64,000 bases of DNA from Enterobacteriaceae endosymbiont of Donacia bicoloricornis (GCF_012567955.1 NZ_CP046186.1:2349-66348); one strand, 5' to 3'; positions 51,215 to 61,218 are shown, numbered from the stretch's first letter. A program made the numbers and translations. The notes: generated by a model from the sequence alone, not told the origin.

Positions 51215-52138
51215 ATGAATAATATATCTAAAAAAAAAAAACATGAATATAGTAATTTAATCACCAAAGCTACAAATTTAGCAATTTTATTATCTTTAAT
51301 ATTATTAATATTAAAATTATTAGCTTGGTGGCAAACTAAATCTATTAGTATGTTAGCTGCTTGTGTAGATTCTTTAGTAGATATTATGTCTTCTTCAACT
51401 AATTTATTAATTATATATTATTCATTACAACCTGCTGATTTAGAACATACTTTTGGTCATGGTAAAGCTGAATCATTATCTGCTTTAACACAAAGTATAT
51501 TTATTTGTATAACAGCAATATTTTTATTTTTAAATAGTTTAAAATATATATCTCATCCTACAAAATTACACTATCCAATTATTGGAATATTAGTTATAAT
51601 AATTTCATTTTTTTTAACTTTAATATTAGTTATTTTTCAAAAAAAGGTAATTGCTAAAACAAATAGTCAAGCTACTCATGCTGATATGATTCATTATGAA
51701 TCTGATATTTTAATTAATAGCGCCATTCTAATTGCTTTAATTTTAAATTTTTTTAATATAAAACAGGCAGATTCATTTATCGCACTAATTATAAGTATAT
51801 TTATTTTTTATAATGCTTTTAAAGTAGGTTATAAAGCCATACAATCTCTATTAGATAGAGCTTTACCAGAACATGAAAAAAAAATTATAATAGATATAAT
51901 TACTTCTTGGCCAAAAGTAAAAGGAGCTCACCAATTAAAAACAAGACAATCTGGACCCACTCGTTTTATACAACTTCATTTAGTATTAGAAGATAATTTA
52001 CCCTTATTAGAATCACATTCAATTGCAAAAAAAATAGAAAATGCTTTAAATAAAAAATTTCCTTATTCAGATATAATTATACATCAAGATCCATACTCTA
52101 TTGTTTCTGAAAAATATAAAGGTTTTTTTAAGAATTAA
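51215..52138 (+). CDS. fieF: Cation-efflux pump FieF
   Basis: Proton-coupled CDF transporter exporting Fe2+/Zn2+. 307 residues (E. coli 300) with six membrane helices and a cytosolic C-terminal domain. Metal site residues are visible as D52 and D56 in [10 protein letters not shown] and as [10 protein letters not shown] (E. coli H153/D157). [62 protein letters not shown] and IIHQDP are close to E. coli. It lies 40 bases before pfkA, the E. coli order. Confidence 0.95.
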   Translation: MNNISKKKKHEYSNLITKATNLAILLSLILLILKLLAWWQTKSISMLAACVDSLVDIMSSSTNLLIIYYSLQPADLEHTFGHGKAESLSALTQSIFICITAIFLFLNSLKYISHPTKLHYPIIGILVIIISFFLTLILVIFQKKVIAKTNSQATHADMIHYESDILINSAILIALILNFFNIKQADSFIALIISIFIFYNAFKVGYKAIQSLLDRALPEHEKKIIIDIITSWPKVKGAHQLKTRQSGPTRFIQLHLVLEDNLPLLESHSIAKKIENALNKKFPYSDIIIHQDPYSIVSEKYKGFFKN

Positions 52139-52168
52139 TTTTATCAATACAATATTATATATTTCGAC

Positions 52169-52172
52169 GAGG
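52169..52172 (+). promoter_or_regulatory. pfkA Shine-Dalgarno GAGG
   Basis: GAGG six bases before the ATG at 52179. It fixes the start there rather than at an upstream ATG (52101) that would add 26 unrelated residues and overlap fieF. The context ACGAGGTAT resembles the E. coli pfkA leader. Confidence 0.75.
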
Positions 52173-52178
52173 TATCAA

Positions 52179-53141
52179 ATGATTCAAAAAATTGGTGTTC
52201 TTACAAGTGGAGGAGATGCTCCAGGAATGAATGCTGCTATTAGGGGGGTAGTTAGAACAGCATTAGGATATAATATCGAAGTTTTTGGAATATATAATGG
52301 TTATTTAGGATTATATAATAATCATATTATTAAATTAAACAGATATAGTGTTTCTGATATTATAAATAAAGGAGGTACTTTTTTAGGATCTGCTCGTTTT
52401 ATTCAATTTAAGAATAAAAAAATACGTTCTATTGCTATAAATAATATGAAAAAAAATGGTATTGATGCCTTAGTTGTAATAGGAGGAGATGGAACTTATA
52501 TGGGAGCTAAATTATTAACAGAAATTGGATTTCCATGTATAGGCATACCAGGAACAATTGATAATGATGTTGTAGGTACTGATTTTAGTATAGGATACTA
52601 TACTGCACTTGAAACTATTGTTCAAGCTATTGATAAATTAAGAGATACATCTACTTCCCATCAGAGAATATCTATTGTTGAAATTATGGGTAGACGTTGT
52701 GGAGATTTAACTTTAGCAGCAGCGATTGCTGGAGGTTGTGAGTTTATTGTCTTACCAGAAATTAATTATAATCAAGAAGATTTAGTAAAAGAAATAAAAA
52801 TAGGTATAAAAAAAGGGAAAAAACATGCAATAGTATTGATTACAGAATTGATTTGTGATATTAATAAACTAGCAATTTTCATACAAAATAAAATTAAACG
52901 TGAAACTAGAACTACAGTTTTAGGATATCTCCAAAGAGGAGGAACTCCTGTCGCATATGATCGTATATTAGGTTCTCGCATGGGATCATTTGCAGTAGAA
53001 TTACTATACAAAGGATATGGAGGAAGATGTATAGGTATCCAGAATAATAAAATGGTTCATCATGATATTATTGATGCTATTTTAAATATGAAAAAAATAT
53101 TTAAAAAAGATTTATTAGATACTGCAAAAAAATTATTTTAA
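52179..53141 (+). CDS. pfkA: 6-phosphofructokinase I
   Basis: ATP-dependent phosphorylation of fructose 6-phosphate, a main glycolytic control step. 320 residues, exactly the E. coli length and collinear with it. [21 protein letters not shown] (about 6-26), [21 protein letters not shown] (about 100-111), [12 protein letters not shown] with the catalytic Asp127, [20 protein letters not shown] and GYLQRGG are intact. The allosteric-site residues appear kept. It is one of the best conserved proteins here, while E. coli-like neighbours downstream are gone. Confidence 0.98.
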   Translation: MIQKIGVLTSGGDAPGMNAAIRGVVRTALGYNIEVFGIYNGYLGLYNNHIIKLNRYSVSDIINKGGTFLGSARFIQFKNKKIRSIAINNMKKNGIDALVVIGGDGTYMGAKLLTEIGFPCIGIPGTIDNDVVGTDFSIGYYTALETIVQAIDKLRDTSTSHQRISIVEIMGRRCGDLTLAAAIAGGCEFIVLPEINYNQEDLVKEIKIGIKKGKKHAIVLITELICDINKLAIFIQNKIKRETRTTVLGYLQRGGTPVAYDRILGSRMGSFAVELLYKGYGGRCIGIQNNKMVHHDIIDAILNMKKIFKKDLLDTAKKLF

Positions 53142-53165
53142 TAAAATTAAAAAAAGAGATATAAT

Positions 53166-53453
53166 ATGAATAATATAAAATTTTTAAAAAGAACAGAAAT
53201 AGGGAAAAAATTTAGCAGAAGATTAAGAATTAATAATCAATTTCCAGCTATTATTTACGGTAAAAAAAAAAAAGAAATACCTGTTATTATAAATAATACA
53301 GACATAATTAATATTGATTTAAAAAAATTTTTAAAAAAAAAAATTCAATTAATAGATGAAAAAAAAAAAACATATAAAGTAAAAATTTTAGATATTCAAT
53401 ATCATCCTTACAAAAATAGTAAAATAATTCATATAGATTTTTTATTTATATAA
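53166..53453 (+). CDS. rplY: 50S ribosomal protein L25
   Basis: Binds 5S rRNA. 95 residues, the short L25 form of E. coli (94). RTEIGKKFSRRLRINNQFPAIIYGKKKKEIPVIINN (about 8-43) and VKILDIQYHPYKNSKIIHIDFLFI at the C terminus match the family. GAGAT precedes the ATG. Three A-runs of 11-12 bases (53262-53273, 53333-53343, 53359-53370) lie in this short gene, yet the frame stays open. Confidence 0.93.
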   Translation: MNNIKFLKRTEIGKKFSRRLRINNQFPAIIYGKKKKEIPVIINNTDIINIDLKKFLKKKIQLIDEKKKTYKVKILDIQYHPYKNSKIIHIDFLFI

Positions 53454-53490
53454 TTATTTTATATTCAAAATATTAATTAAAAATTATATT

Positions 53491-54267
53491 TTATATTCCT
53501 AACACATCATGCATATTATATATTCCTATTTCTTTATTATGGAGCCAAATAGCAGCATTAATTGCACCTTTTGCAAAAGAAATTCTATTTGATGCTTTAT
53601 GAGTTAATTCTATTTGTTCGCCAATAAAAGAAAATAAAATATTATGTTCTCCATATAAATCAGCTGCTCTAATAGAATGACATGTTATTTTTTTAAAAAT
53701 ATTAATTTTTTCACAAATATTAGTAATAGTATCTTTTAAAGATAATGCTGTCCCTGATGGGAGATCTTTTTTTTTTTTATGATGTTTTTCGATTATATCT
53801 ATATCTAAATTATTTATTTCTTTATTTTTACATAAAATTTTAGTAAAATTTTCTATTATTTTTAATAAATAATTTATACCTTGACTAAAATTAGAAGATA
53901 AAACAATAGCTATATTTTTTGATATTTTGTTTATTATTAATTTTTGTTTTTCAGTAAAACCTGTAGTTCCAATAACAATTTTTTTTTTATATTTTTTACA
54001 AAAATTAATATTTTCTAATGTTGTTAATGGATTTGTAAAATCTATTAAAATTTCAAATTTATCTTTAATATCAATTAAATTAGGTTTAATTTTTAAAAAA
54101 TTTGATTTATATAGGATTTTATTTTTATTTTTTATAGACAATTTATGTTCTGTAACTCCATTTAATAAAATATTATTTACTTTATTTGTATTTAATATTT
54201 TTAAAATATTTTGTCCCATACGTCCATTAATACCTGCTATTGCTAAACGAATTTTATTATTTTGCAT
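53491..54267 (-). CDS. dapB: 4-hydroxy-tetrahydrodipicolinate reductase
   Basis: NAD(P)H-dependent second step of the lysine/DAP branch. 258 residues (E. coli 273). The nucleotide-binding GINGRMGQNI (about 12-21), VVIGTTGFTEKQ, VLSSNFSQGINYLL, the catalytic IDIIEKHHKKKKDLPSGTALSL with the His pair and Lys, and GEQIELTHKASNRISFAKGAINAAIWL are conserved. In E. coli dapB lies two genes beyond the ileS-lspA-fkpB-ispH block; here it follows lspA directly. Confidence 0.96.
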   Translation of the reverse strand: MQNNKIRLAIAGINGRMGQNILKILNTNKVNNILLNGVTEHKLSIKNKNKILYKSNFLKIKPNLIDIKDKFEILIDFTNPLTTLENINFCKKYKKKIVIGTTGFTEKQKLIINKISKNIAIVLSSNFSQGINYLLKIIENFTKILCKNKEINNLDIDIIEKHHKKKKDLPSGTALSLKDTITNICEKINIFKKITCHSIRAADLYGEHNILFSFIGEQIELTHKASNRISFAKGAINAAIWLHNKEIGIYNMHDVLGI

Positions 54268-54287
54268 AAAACTAACCTATTTATTAT

Positions 54288-54715
54288 TTAATGTTTAAAA
54301 ATATCTTTTATAATTAAAATAATTCCAATAAAAATTAAAATATCTGCAATATTAAAAGTTGGAAAATGATAATTAGATATATGAATATCTATAAAATCTA
54401 TCACAAAACCATATTTAATTCTATTAATAAAATTACCTAATATTCCACCTAATATAAAAATATTAGATAATGTCTTATTTTTATTTTTTATAAAAAAAAA
54501 TATTATTAATATAATATTTATTATGTTAAAAAAAAAATAGTATTTTTATTTTTTTCAAAAAAACCAAAAATTATTCCATAATTTTTTACATAAATAAAAT
54601 TCAAACAAGAACAAATATAATAATATTTATATAATTTTATTTTTTGTATAATTAAATTTTTACAAAAAAAATCTATTAATATAAATAATAAGATATAAAT
54701 ATTTTTTCTCTTCAT
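54288..54715 (-). pseudogene. lspA: Signal peptidase II gene with a one-base frameshift at an A10 tract
   Basis: Membrane aspartyl protease that removes signal peptides of lipoproteins. Frame 1 (from ATG at 54715) encodes LFILIDFFCKNLII and YVKNYGIIFGFFEKN, then hits a stop at 54521 right after ten T on the coding strand (A10 at 54528-54537). Frame 2 continues at once with LGGILGNFINRIKYGFVIDFIDIHIS...FPTFNIADILIF and ends at 54288. Adding one base to the tract gives a complete 142-residue protein with both catalytic Asp (VIDFID and FNIAD), the conserved NYG and the DxxxK of helix 1. It may be a recent pseudogene, a sequencing miscall, or a gene rescued by polymerase slippage. Its place behind ileS is ancestral. 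Confidence 0.85.
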
Positions 54716-54741
54716 TTTTTTCCTAATTTTATTAAAAATTA

Positions 54742-57525
54742 TTAAATAAATAAACGTTTTTCACCATTACCTATAGTATTTAGTTCACAACGATTACAAA
54801 TATTATTATTTATATCTTTCGAATAATACCAACAACGTTTACATTTTAAATATTTTGATTTTTTAATTTTAAAACTTTGTATTAATTTATTTATAGATGT
54901 TTTTTCTTCATAATAAAAGGAAATATTAGATACTAATAATAAAAAACGTAATTCTGAACCTAAAATTATTAATTTTTTATAAATATTTTTATTTACATAA
55001 ACAATAATATTTGCTTCTAAAGAACTACCTATAATTTTTTTATTTCTTGCATATTCAATTATTTTATTTATTTCATTTTTAAAAATAAAAATATCGTTCC
55101 AATATTCATAATTCATGATATCATTTGATGATAAATAAAATAATTTAGAATACCATTTTTCTGTAAAAATATATTTAGATCTTTTTCCTGGAATATAATT
55201 CCAAATTTCATGAGCTGTAAAAGATAATATTGGTGCTATCCATCTTACTAAAGCTTCAAGAATCATATATAAAGATGTTTGACAACTTAATCTTTCTATA
55301 CTACATTTTTTAAATGTATACTGTCTATCTTTAATAATATCAAAATAAATAGATCCTAAATCTACAGAACAAAATTGCATTATTTCTTGTATTACATTTT
55401 TTATATTATAAATATTATAATATTTTATTATATTATCTTGTATAATTTTTGTTTTATGAATAATCCATTTATCCAAAACTAGCATATTTTTTTTTTGGAC
55501 TATATTTTTTTCTGGTATAAATTGATCTAAATTAGATAATATAAATCTTACTGTATTACGAATACGTCTATAGGTTTCTGTAGTTCTTTTTAATATATCT
55601 AAAGATATATTTATTTCATTAGTATAATCTGTAGAAGCAACCCATAATCTTAAAATATCACTACCTAATGTATTTATTATATTTTGAGGTTTAATAATAT
55701 TTCCTAGAGATTTAGACATTTTTCTTCCATTATTATCAACAGTAAATCCATGACCTATTACTGTTTTATATGGAATATTATTATTTATAGCTGTTGAAAT
55801 AATTAATGAAGAAATAAACCATCCTCGATATTGATCATTTCCTTCTACATATATATCAATTTTATTATTTTTAAATTCTTTGATTTGGTTAATAACAGAA
55901 TCATAAGTTGATCCAGAATCAAACCATACATCTAATACATCAATTATTTTTTCATATAAAATAGCATCTTGACCTAAAAATTTTTCAATATCTAAATCCC
56001 ACCATGCCTGAATACCTTTTTTTTCAATCATGCAAGCTATTTTTTCAATAAATTCTAAAGAATTAGTATGTATTTTTTGTGTTTTCTTATTAATAAATAA
56101 AGGAATAGGAATACCCCATGTTCTTTGTCTAGAGATACACCAATCAGGTCTTTTATCTAACATTAAATTCATTCTCTCATATCCCCAATTAGGAATCCAT
56201 TGTACTTTTTTTATTAATTTTTTCGCTAATTTTCTAAGATTTTTTTTATCTATGCTAATAAACCATTGTGGAGTAGATATATATATAATTGGAATTTTAT
56301 GACGCCAACAATATGGGTAGTTATGAATATAATTATCTGACAAAAATAATGCTTTTTTTTTTATTAGAATTTTAATAATTATTTTTTCAGAAGAAAAAAT
56401 ATTAATTTTATCTAATTGAGGATGTATTCCATTTTTAAAAAATCCTTTTTTATCTATAATATTTTTTAAACATGTTATTTTATGTTTATTACATATATTA
56501 TAATCATCTAATCCATGATTAGGTGCCATATGTACAATTCCTGTACCTGATTTTTCAGAAACATAATTATCTATAATGATAGATGAAATATTATTATTAA
56601 TTGGATTTTTTATTAAAATATTTTTAAAAAATTTTCCTTTTATTTCTAATAAAATTTCCCATTTTATAATTTTTTTTTTATCCATAATAATATTAACTAA
56701 ATTCTTAGCTAAAATAATAATATCTTTATTAATTTTAATTAATTGATAATATATTTCTGGATTTAAAACAATAGCTCTATTTGCAGGTATAGTCCATGGA
56801 GTAGTAGTCCATATTAAAAAAGCAATATTATAATTCTTAATTTTCATATTGATTTTTTTTTGAAAAAAATCAGTATTAATTATATTAAACATTACATAAC
56901 AAGTTAATGTTTTTTTTTTAACATAGTCAATTTCAGCACCTGCTAAGGAAGAAAGACATTTTACACACCAATGTACAGGTTTTTTACCTTTATATAAATA
57001 ATTATTTTTAATAATTTTTCCTAAAGTACGAACAATATTTGCTTCTGTTTTAAAATTCATTGTTAAATAAGGATTAAGCCAATCTGCTAATATTCCTAAT
57101 CTTATAAAATCTTTTTTTTGTTTTTTAATTTGTTTAAAAGCATATTTTCTGCATTCAATTCTAAATTGTTTTTTAGAAATTTTTTTCTTTTTTTTTTTTA
57201 AAATTTTTTCTACTTTTTGTTCTATAGGTAATCCATGACAATCCCATCCAGGAATAAATGAAGTAGAATATCCATTCATATTTTTAAATTTTATAATAAT
57301 ATCTTTTAATATTTTATTAAAAGCATGACCAATATGAATATTACCATTAGCGTATGGGGGTCCATCATGTAAGATAAATTTTTTTTTATTTTTTTTATTT
57401 TTTAATATTTTCTTATATAAATTATCTTTTTCCCATTGTTTTAATATAATTAGTTCTTTTTGTGTTAAACATGCTTTCATTGGAAATTTTGTTTTTGGTA
57501 AATTTAGGTTAAATTTATTTTTCAT
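54742..57525 (-). CDS. ileS: Isoleucyl-tRNA synthetase
   Basis: Class I synthetase charging tRNA-Ile with editing of valine. 927 residues (E. coli 938). LHDGPPYANGNIHIGHAFNKILKD with HIGH at about 64-67, PGWDCHGLPIE, the editing-domain TTTPWTIPANRA and GTGIVHMAPNHGLDDY, WFDSGSTYD, DQYRGWFISSL, KMSKS in GRKMSKSLGNII (about 605) and the C-terminal zinc finger CKRC...CNRC are all there. It follows the ancestral order rpsT, ileS, lspA, with ribF missing. Confidence 0.97.
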   Translation of the reverse strand: MKNKFNLNLPKTKFPMKACLTQKELIILKQWEKDNLYKKILKNKKNKKKFILHDGPPYANGNIHIGHAFNKILKDIIIKFKNMNGYSTSFIPGWDCHGLPIEQKVEKILKKKKKKISKKQFRIECRKYAFKQIKKQKKDFIRLGILADWLNPYLTMNFKTEANIVRTLGKIIKNNYLYKGKKPVHWCVKCLSSLAGAEIDYVKKKTLTCYVMFNIINTDFFQKKINMKIKNYNIAFLIWTTTPWTIPANRAIVLNPEIYYQLIKINKDIIILAKNLVNIIMDKKKIIKWEILLEIKGKFFKNILIKNPINNNISSIIIDNYVSEKSGTGIVHMAPNHGLDDYNICNKHKITCLKNIIDKKGFFKNGIHPQLDKINIFSSEKIIIKILIKKKALFLSDNYIHNYPYCWRHKIPIIYISTPQWFISIDKKNLRKLAKKLIKKVQWIPNWGYERMNLMLDKRPDWCISRQRTWGIPIPLFINKKTQKIHTNSLEFIEKIACMIEKKGIQAWWDLDIEKFLGQDAILYEKIIDVLDVWFDSGSTYDSVINQIKEFKNNKIDIYVEGNDQYRGWFISSLIISTAINNNIPYKTVIGHGFTVDNNGRKMSKSLGNIIKPQNIINTLGSDILRLWVASTDYTNEINISLDILKRTTETYRRIRNTVRFILSNLDQFIPEKNIVQKKNMLVLDKWIIHKTKIIQDNIIKYYNIYNIKNVIQEIMQFCSVDLGSIYFDIIKDRQYTFKKCSIERLSCQTSLYMILEALVRWIAPILSFTAHEIWNYIPGKRSKYIFTEKWYSKLFYLSSNDIMNYEYWNDIFIFKNEINKIIEYARNKKIIGSSLEANIIVYVNKNIYKKLIILGSELRFLLLVSNISFYYEEKTSINKLIQSFKIKKSKYLKCKRCWYYSKDINNNICNRCELNTIGNGEKRLFI

Positions 57526-57681
57526 ACTAATTATCTTGAATATATTTTTATTTTTATAAAATTAATAATTATAAATTTTATTTTATTTATACATAGATAT
57601 TATATATAATAATATTTTATGTAAATATTTAATTTTTATAGAAAAAATAAAAATTTTAATATAATTAAAAGGAATTTTTAT

Positions 57682-57945
57682 ATGGCAAATATAAAATCAT
57701 CTAAAAAAAGAGCTTTAAAATCAGAGAAAAAGAGAAAACATAATATTAATTATCGTTCTATGTTACGTACATTCATTAAAAAAGTTAATAATGCTATTAA
57801 TGAGAAAAATATTGAATTATCAAAAAAAAATTTTAAAAAGATGCAATCTGTTATTGATAAACAAGTGCAAAAAAAATTAATTCATAAAAATAAGGCATCT
57901 CGTTATAAATCTAGAATATATAACAAAATAATAAATATTAATTAA
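57682..57945 (+). CDS. rpsT: 30S ribosomal protein S20
   Basis: Binds 16S rRNA early in 30S assembly. 87 residues, the E. coli length. MANIKSSKKRALKSEKKRKHNINYRSMLRTFIKKVNNAI at the N terminus and VIDKQVQKKLIHKNKASRYKSRIYNKI at the C terminus are typical. AAAAGGAA precedes the ATG. It is divergent from ileS as rpsT is from ribF-ileS in E. coli. erpA follows 11 bases behind. Confidence 0.97.
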   Translation: MANIKSSKKRALKSEKKRKHNINYRSMLRTFIKKVNNAINEKNIELSKKNFKKMQSVIDKQVQKKLIHKNKASRYKSRIYNKIININ

Positions 57946-57956
57946 ATATTAAAATA

Positions 57957-58292
57957 ATGCATATTAATATAATGAATACATCTATTTCTTTAACAAAAAG
58001 AGCATCAAAAAAAATAAAAGAACTATATAGTAAAAATATAAATTTTAGAATATTTATTTTAGGTGGAGGATGTAGTGGTTTTAAATATGATTTTATTTTA
58101 GATAAAAAGATAAAAAAAAATGATATTTTAATAAATTTATCAGGTATTAATATTGTAATAGATAAAATAAGTATGCAATATTTATCAGGAAGTATTATTG
58201 ATTATATTGAAAGTATTGAAGAATCTAAATTTATTATTAAAAATCCATATATGAAAAATAAATGTAATTGTGGATCTTCTTTTGATATTTAA
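57957..58292 (+). CDS. erpA: Iron-sulfur cluster insertion protein ErpA
   Basis: A-type carrier that delivers Fe-S clusters to apoproteins (in E. coli IspG/IspH and others). 111 residues (E. coli 114). Cluster ligands are the cysteine in LGGGCSGFKYDF (about C39) and CNC in the end CNCGSSFDI (about C103 and C105). The GSSF ending is as in ErpA (CGCGSSFSI) rather than IscA (CGCGESF). IDKISMQYLSGSIIDYIESIEESKFIIKNP also matches ErpA. The start may be the first ATG or the one five codons later. LeuC here is a likely client. Confidence 0.93.
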   Translation: MHINIMNTSISLTKRASKKIKELYSKNINFRIFILGGGCSGFKYDFILDKKIKKNDILINLSGINIVIDKISMQYLSGSIIDYIESIEESKFIIKNPYMKNKCNCGSSFDI

Positions 58293-58324
58293 TATTAAAA
58301 ACTTATTTATATAAGGAAAAAATT

Positions 58325-59023
58325 ATGTCTAATACAAAACTAGTATTATTACGTCATGGTCAAAGTGAATGGAATAAAAAAAATTTATTTACTGGATGGC
58401 ATGATGTGGAATTATCTCCAGAAGGAAGAATTGAAGCAATACAAGCAGGAAAAATATTAAAAAAAAATAATTTTAAATTTGATTACGCATATACTTCTTT
58501 CTTAAAAAGAGCAATAAATACTTTATGGTTAACCTTACAAGAATTAGATCAACTTTGGATTCCTGTTAAAAAAACATGGAGATTAAATGAAAGACATTAT
58601 GGAAAATTGCAGGGAATGAATAAAGATGATATTACAAATAAATATGGTACAAAAAAAGTACAACAATGGCGTCGTAGTTTTACAACTGAACCTCCATCAT
58701 TATCGATTGATGATCCTAATTGGTCTAGATTCGATTCAAAATATTCTAAATTAGAAGATTATCAGTTACCTTTATCAGAAAGTTTATCTAAAACCTTAAA
58801 AAGGGTAATATATGTATGGAAAAATAGTATATTTCCTAAAATTATGAATGGAGAACGAGTTCTTATCGTTGCTCATGGTAACTCATTAAGAGCATTAATT
58901 AAACATATTGAAAACATTAACGATACTGATATCGTCAGTTTAAATCTTGCTACTGGAATACCTATAGTTTATGAATTTGATAATAATTTAAATTATAAAA
59001 AAAAATATTATTTATATAATTAG
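58325..59023 (+). CDS. gpmA: 2,3-bisphosphoglycerate-dependent phosphoglycerate mutase
   Basis: Interconverts 3- and 2-phosphoglycerate in glycolysis. 232 residues (E. coli 250; about 18 shorter at the C-terminal flexible tail). The phosphohistidine is in LVLLRHGQSEWN (H11), followed by NLFTGWHDVELSPEGRIEAIQAG, AYTSFLKRAINTLW, WRLNERHYGKLQGMNK with the catalytic Glu, and VLIVAHGNSLRALIKHIENI (second His). AAGGAA precedes the ATG. Confidence 0.97.
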   Translation: MSNTKLVLLRHGQSEWNKKNLFTGWHDVELSPEGRIEAIQAGKILKKNNFKFDYAYTSFLKRAINTLWLTLQELDQLWIPVKKTWRLNERHYGKLQGMNKDDITNKYGTKKVQQWRRSFTTEPPSLSIDDPNWSRFDSKYSKLEDYQLPLSESLSKTLKRVIYVWKNSIFPKIMNGERVLIVAHGNSLRALIKHIENINDTDIVSLNLATGIPIVYEFDNNLNYKKKYYLYN

Positions 59024-59043
59024 TAAAATAATAAAATATTTCC

Positions 59044-61182
59044 TCATTTTTTTTTAGATTCAGATTGAATAACTGTAACTGCAATTGTATAAATTATATC
59101 TTCAATTGAAGAACCTCTTGAAAGATCATTAATTGGTTTTTTTATACCCTGTAATATAGGACCTATAGAAATTATTTTAGATGTTCTTTGAACTGCTTTA
59201 TATGTAGTATTACCTGTATTAAGGTCAGGAAAAATAATAATATTAGCTTTCCCAGCAACTAAAGATTTTGGTGCTTTATATTTACCAATACTTTTTATAA
59301 CAGCTGCATCATATTGTAAAGGACCATCTATTATTAGATTTGGTAATTTATTTTGTACTAATTTAGTTGCTTTATATACTTTTTCAACTTCAGTTCCTTG
59401 ACTAGAATTACCAGTTGAATAAGAAATCATTGCTATTTTAGGTTTTATATTTAATAATTTACTAGTTTTTGCTGATTGTATAGCTATCTCAGCTAATTGT
59501 TTATAATTAGGATTAGGATTAATTGCACAATCACTAAATATTAGTACATTTTCAGGTAATAACATAATAAAGATTGATGAAATTATAGAATATTCTGGTA
59601 AAGTTTTAATAATTTGTAATGCAGGTCTTATGGTATCAGCTGTTGTTGCTCTAGCTCCAGAAACAATACCATCAACTTCATTATTTTTTAACATCATAGT
59701 AGCTAAAAACATATTATTTTGTAATAATTTTATAGCATTATTTTTATTTAAAAATTTATTTTTTCTTATATACATTAGTTTTTCTATATAATTATTCCTA
59801 ATAGATTTAGGTTCAATAATATTGATATTTTCATTTAAACTTATATTATTTATTTTTGCTAAATTTATAATTTCTTTTTTATTTCCTAATAATATACATT
59901 TAGCTATATTTTTTTGAGAACATATTGCAGCTGCTTTAAGAGTTCTTAATTCATCTCCTTCTGGTAATAATATTGTTTTTTTTAATTTACGTGCTTTATT
60001 TATTAAATTATATTTAAATATAAATGGTGAATTATTAAATTTATAATTTATATATTTTTTATCATTATATATTTTAGAAGGAATATATATATTAATATAA
60101 TTAATAATATTCATTATTAATTTAATATCATTAATTGGAAATTTATTTTTATCAAAATTTTGTATTTTAAGATAAATTTTATAAAAACTATTTTTTGTAT
60201 ATAAAAAATATATACTATTATTAGTAATTTTAGAAATTTTTTTTACTATTAAATCAAATTTTTTTTTTATAAAATCTGTAAATAATATAGCTTTACAAAA
60301 AATTTTTTTAGAAAACATATCATATATTTTTTTAATAATTATTCTATCTTTTATAGATATAATAACTAAAGATTTAATAAATAATTTTTTATCTATAAGT
60401 ATTTGATTATTAAAAAAAATAATATACTTAATATTACTATATTTTAGATTTTTAGGTAAAACACAATTTAAATATGTACATATAATTTTTAAATCTATTC
60501 CAAATACAAAATTTTTTAACCATGGAATATGTATAATTTTTTCTTTATTTAATAATAATAAATTATTATTTATAATATTTTTTTCTTTTTTTAAAAAAAA
60601 ATTTTTAAACATGTTTATTTTATAAAAATAAGGATTATCATTTTGATTATTAGATAATTCTTTAATAAAAGAAAACATATATTTTGATTTTAAATCAAAA
60701 ATTTTTTTTTTAAAAAACATATCAATTATAGATTTTGTTTTTTTTAAAGTTTCATTTTTTGTAAACATAGACTTAACAAAAATAATTTTTGCATTAAATA
60801 TATTTGCTATATCACAATTTAATTTAAATAATATTTGTTCAATATAAAAAGGTATTATTCCTTCTATTAAAATAATATCTGTGTTTTGTATATTTTGGAA
60901 ATATTTTTCAATTATTTTTTCAATAATGTTATTATATGAAGTATTATTAGTTAATAAACTAATATCATTAACTTTTAATGAATCAATAGATTTGATATTA
61001 AAATTATATTTCTTTAAAATATTATTGGTATAATTAAAATTATAATTTTCTATTTCAGAAATAGGTTTAAAAAATTTACATTTTAATTTTTTATTATTTA
61101 AATAATTTAATAATCCTATATTTATACTAGTAAAAAAATGAATATCAATATTTATTGGTATTGACATAATTATTTTGGGCAT
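59044..61182 (-). CDS. pta: Phosphate acetyltransferase
   Basis: Interconverts acetyl-CoA and acetyl phosphate. 712 residues (E. coli 714), so the long form with an N-terminal domain is kept. The catalytic domain (about 385-712) is well conserved: KKTILLPEGDELRTLKAAAICSQKNIAKCILLG, DGIVSGARATTADTIRPALQIIKT, FSDCAINPNPNYKQLAEIAIQSA, MISYSTGNSSQGTEVEKV, DGPLQYDAA, NIIIFPDLNTGNTTYKAVQRTSK and GPILQGIKKPINDLSRGSS. The first 380 residues are Lys/Ile/Asn-rich and strongly diverged, although the P-loop-like start MPKIIMSIPINIDIHFFTSINIGLL is still traceable. It is 36 bases behind ackA. Confidence 0.96.
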   Translation of the reverse strand: MPKIIMSIPINIDIHFFTSINIGLLNYLNNKKLKCKFFKPISEIENYNFNYTNNILKKYNFNIKSIDSLKVNDISLLTNNTSYNNIIEKIIEKYFQNIQNTDIILIEGIIPFYIEQILFKLNCDIANIFNAKIIFVKSMFTKNETLKKTKSIIDMFFKKKIFDLKSKYMFSFIKELSNNQNDNPYFYKINMFKNFFLKKEKNIINNNLLLLNKEKIIHIPWLKNFVFGIDLKIICTYLNCVLPKNLKYSNIKYIIFFNNQILIDKKLFIKSLVIISIKDRIIIKKIYDMFSKKIFCKAILFTDFIKKKFDLIVKKISKITNNSIYFLYTKNSFYKIYLKIQNFDKNKFPINDIKLIMNIINYINIYIPSKIYNDKKYINYKFNNSPFIFKYNLINKARKLKKTILLPEGDELRTLKAAAICSQKNIAKCILLGNKKEIINLAKINNISLNENINIIEPKSIRNNYIEKLMYIRKNKFLNKNNAIKLLQNNMFLATMMLKNNEVDGIVSGARATTADTIRPALQIIKTLPEYSIISSIFIMLLPENVLIFSDCAINPNPNYKQLAEIAIQSAKTSKLLNIKPKIAMISYSTGNSSQGTEVEKVYKATKLVQNKLPNLIIDGPLQYDAAVIKSIGKYKAPKSLVAGKANIIIFPDLNTGNTTYKAVQRTSKIISIGPILQGIKKPINDLSRGSSIEDIIYTIAVTVIQSESKKK

Positions 61183-61218
61183 TATTTTTTACCTTTTAGA
61201 TTAATTAATTTTTTTATA

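Noticed and set aside
52101-52178. N-terminal extension of pfkA from an upstream ATG
   Set aside because: The 26 extra residues overlap fieF and do not match PfkA; the ATG at 52179 has a good Shine-Dalgarno and gives the exact family length.
53927-54298. Plus-strand frame of 123 codons antisense to dapB and the lspA end
   Set aside because: A hydrophobic by-product of Lys/Asn-rich coding on the opposite strand, where dapB is certain.
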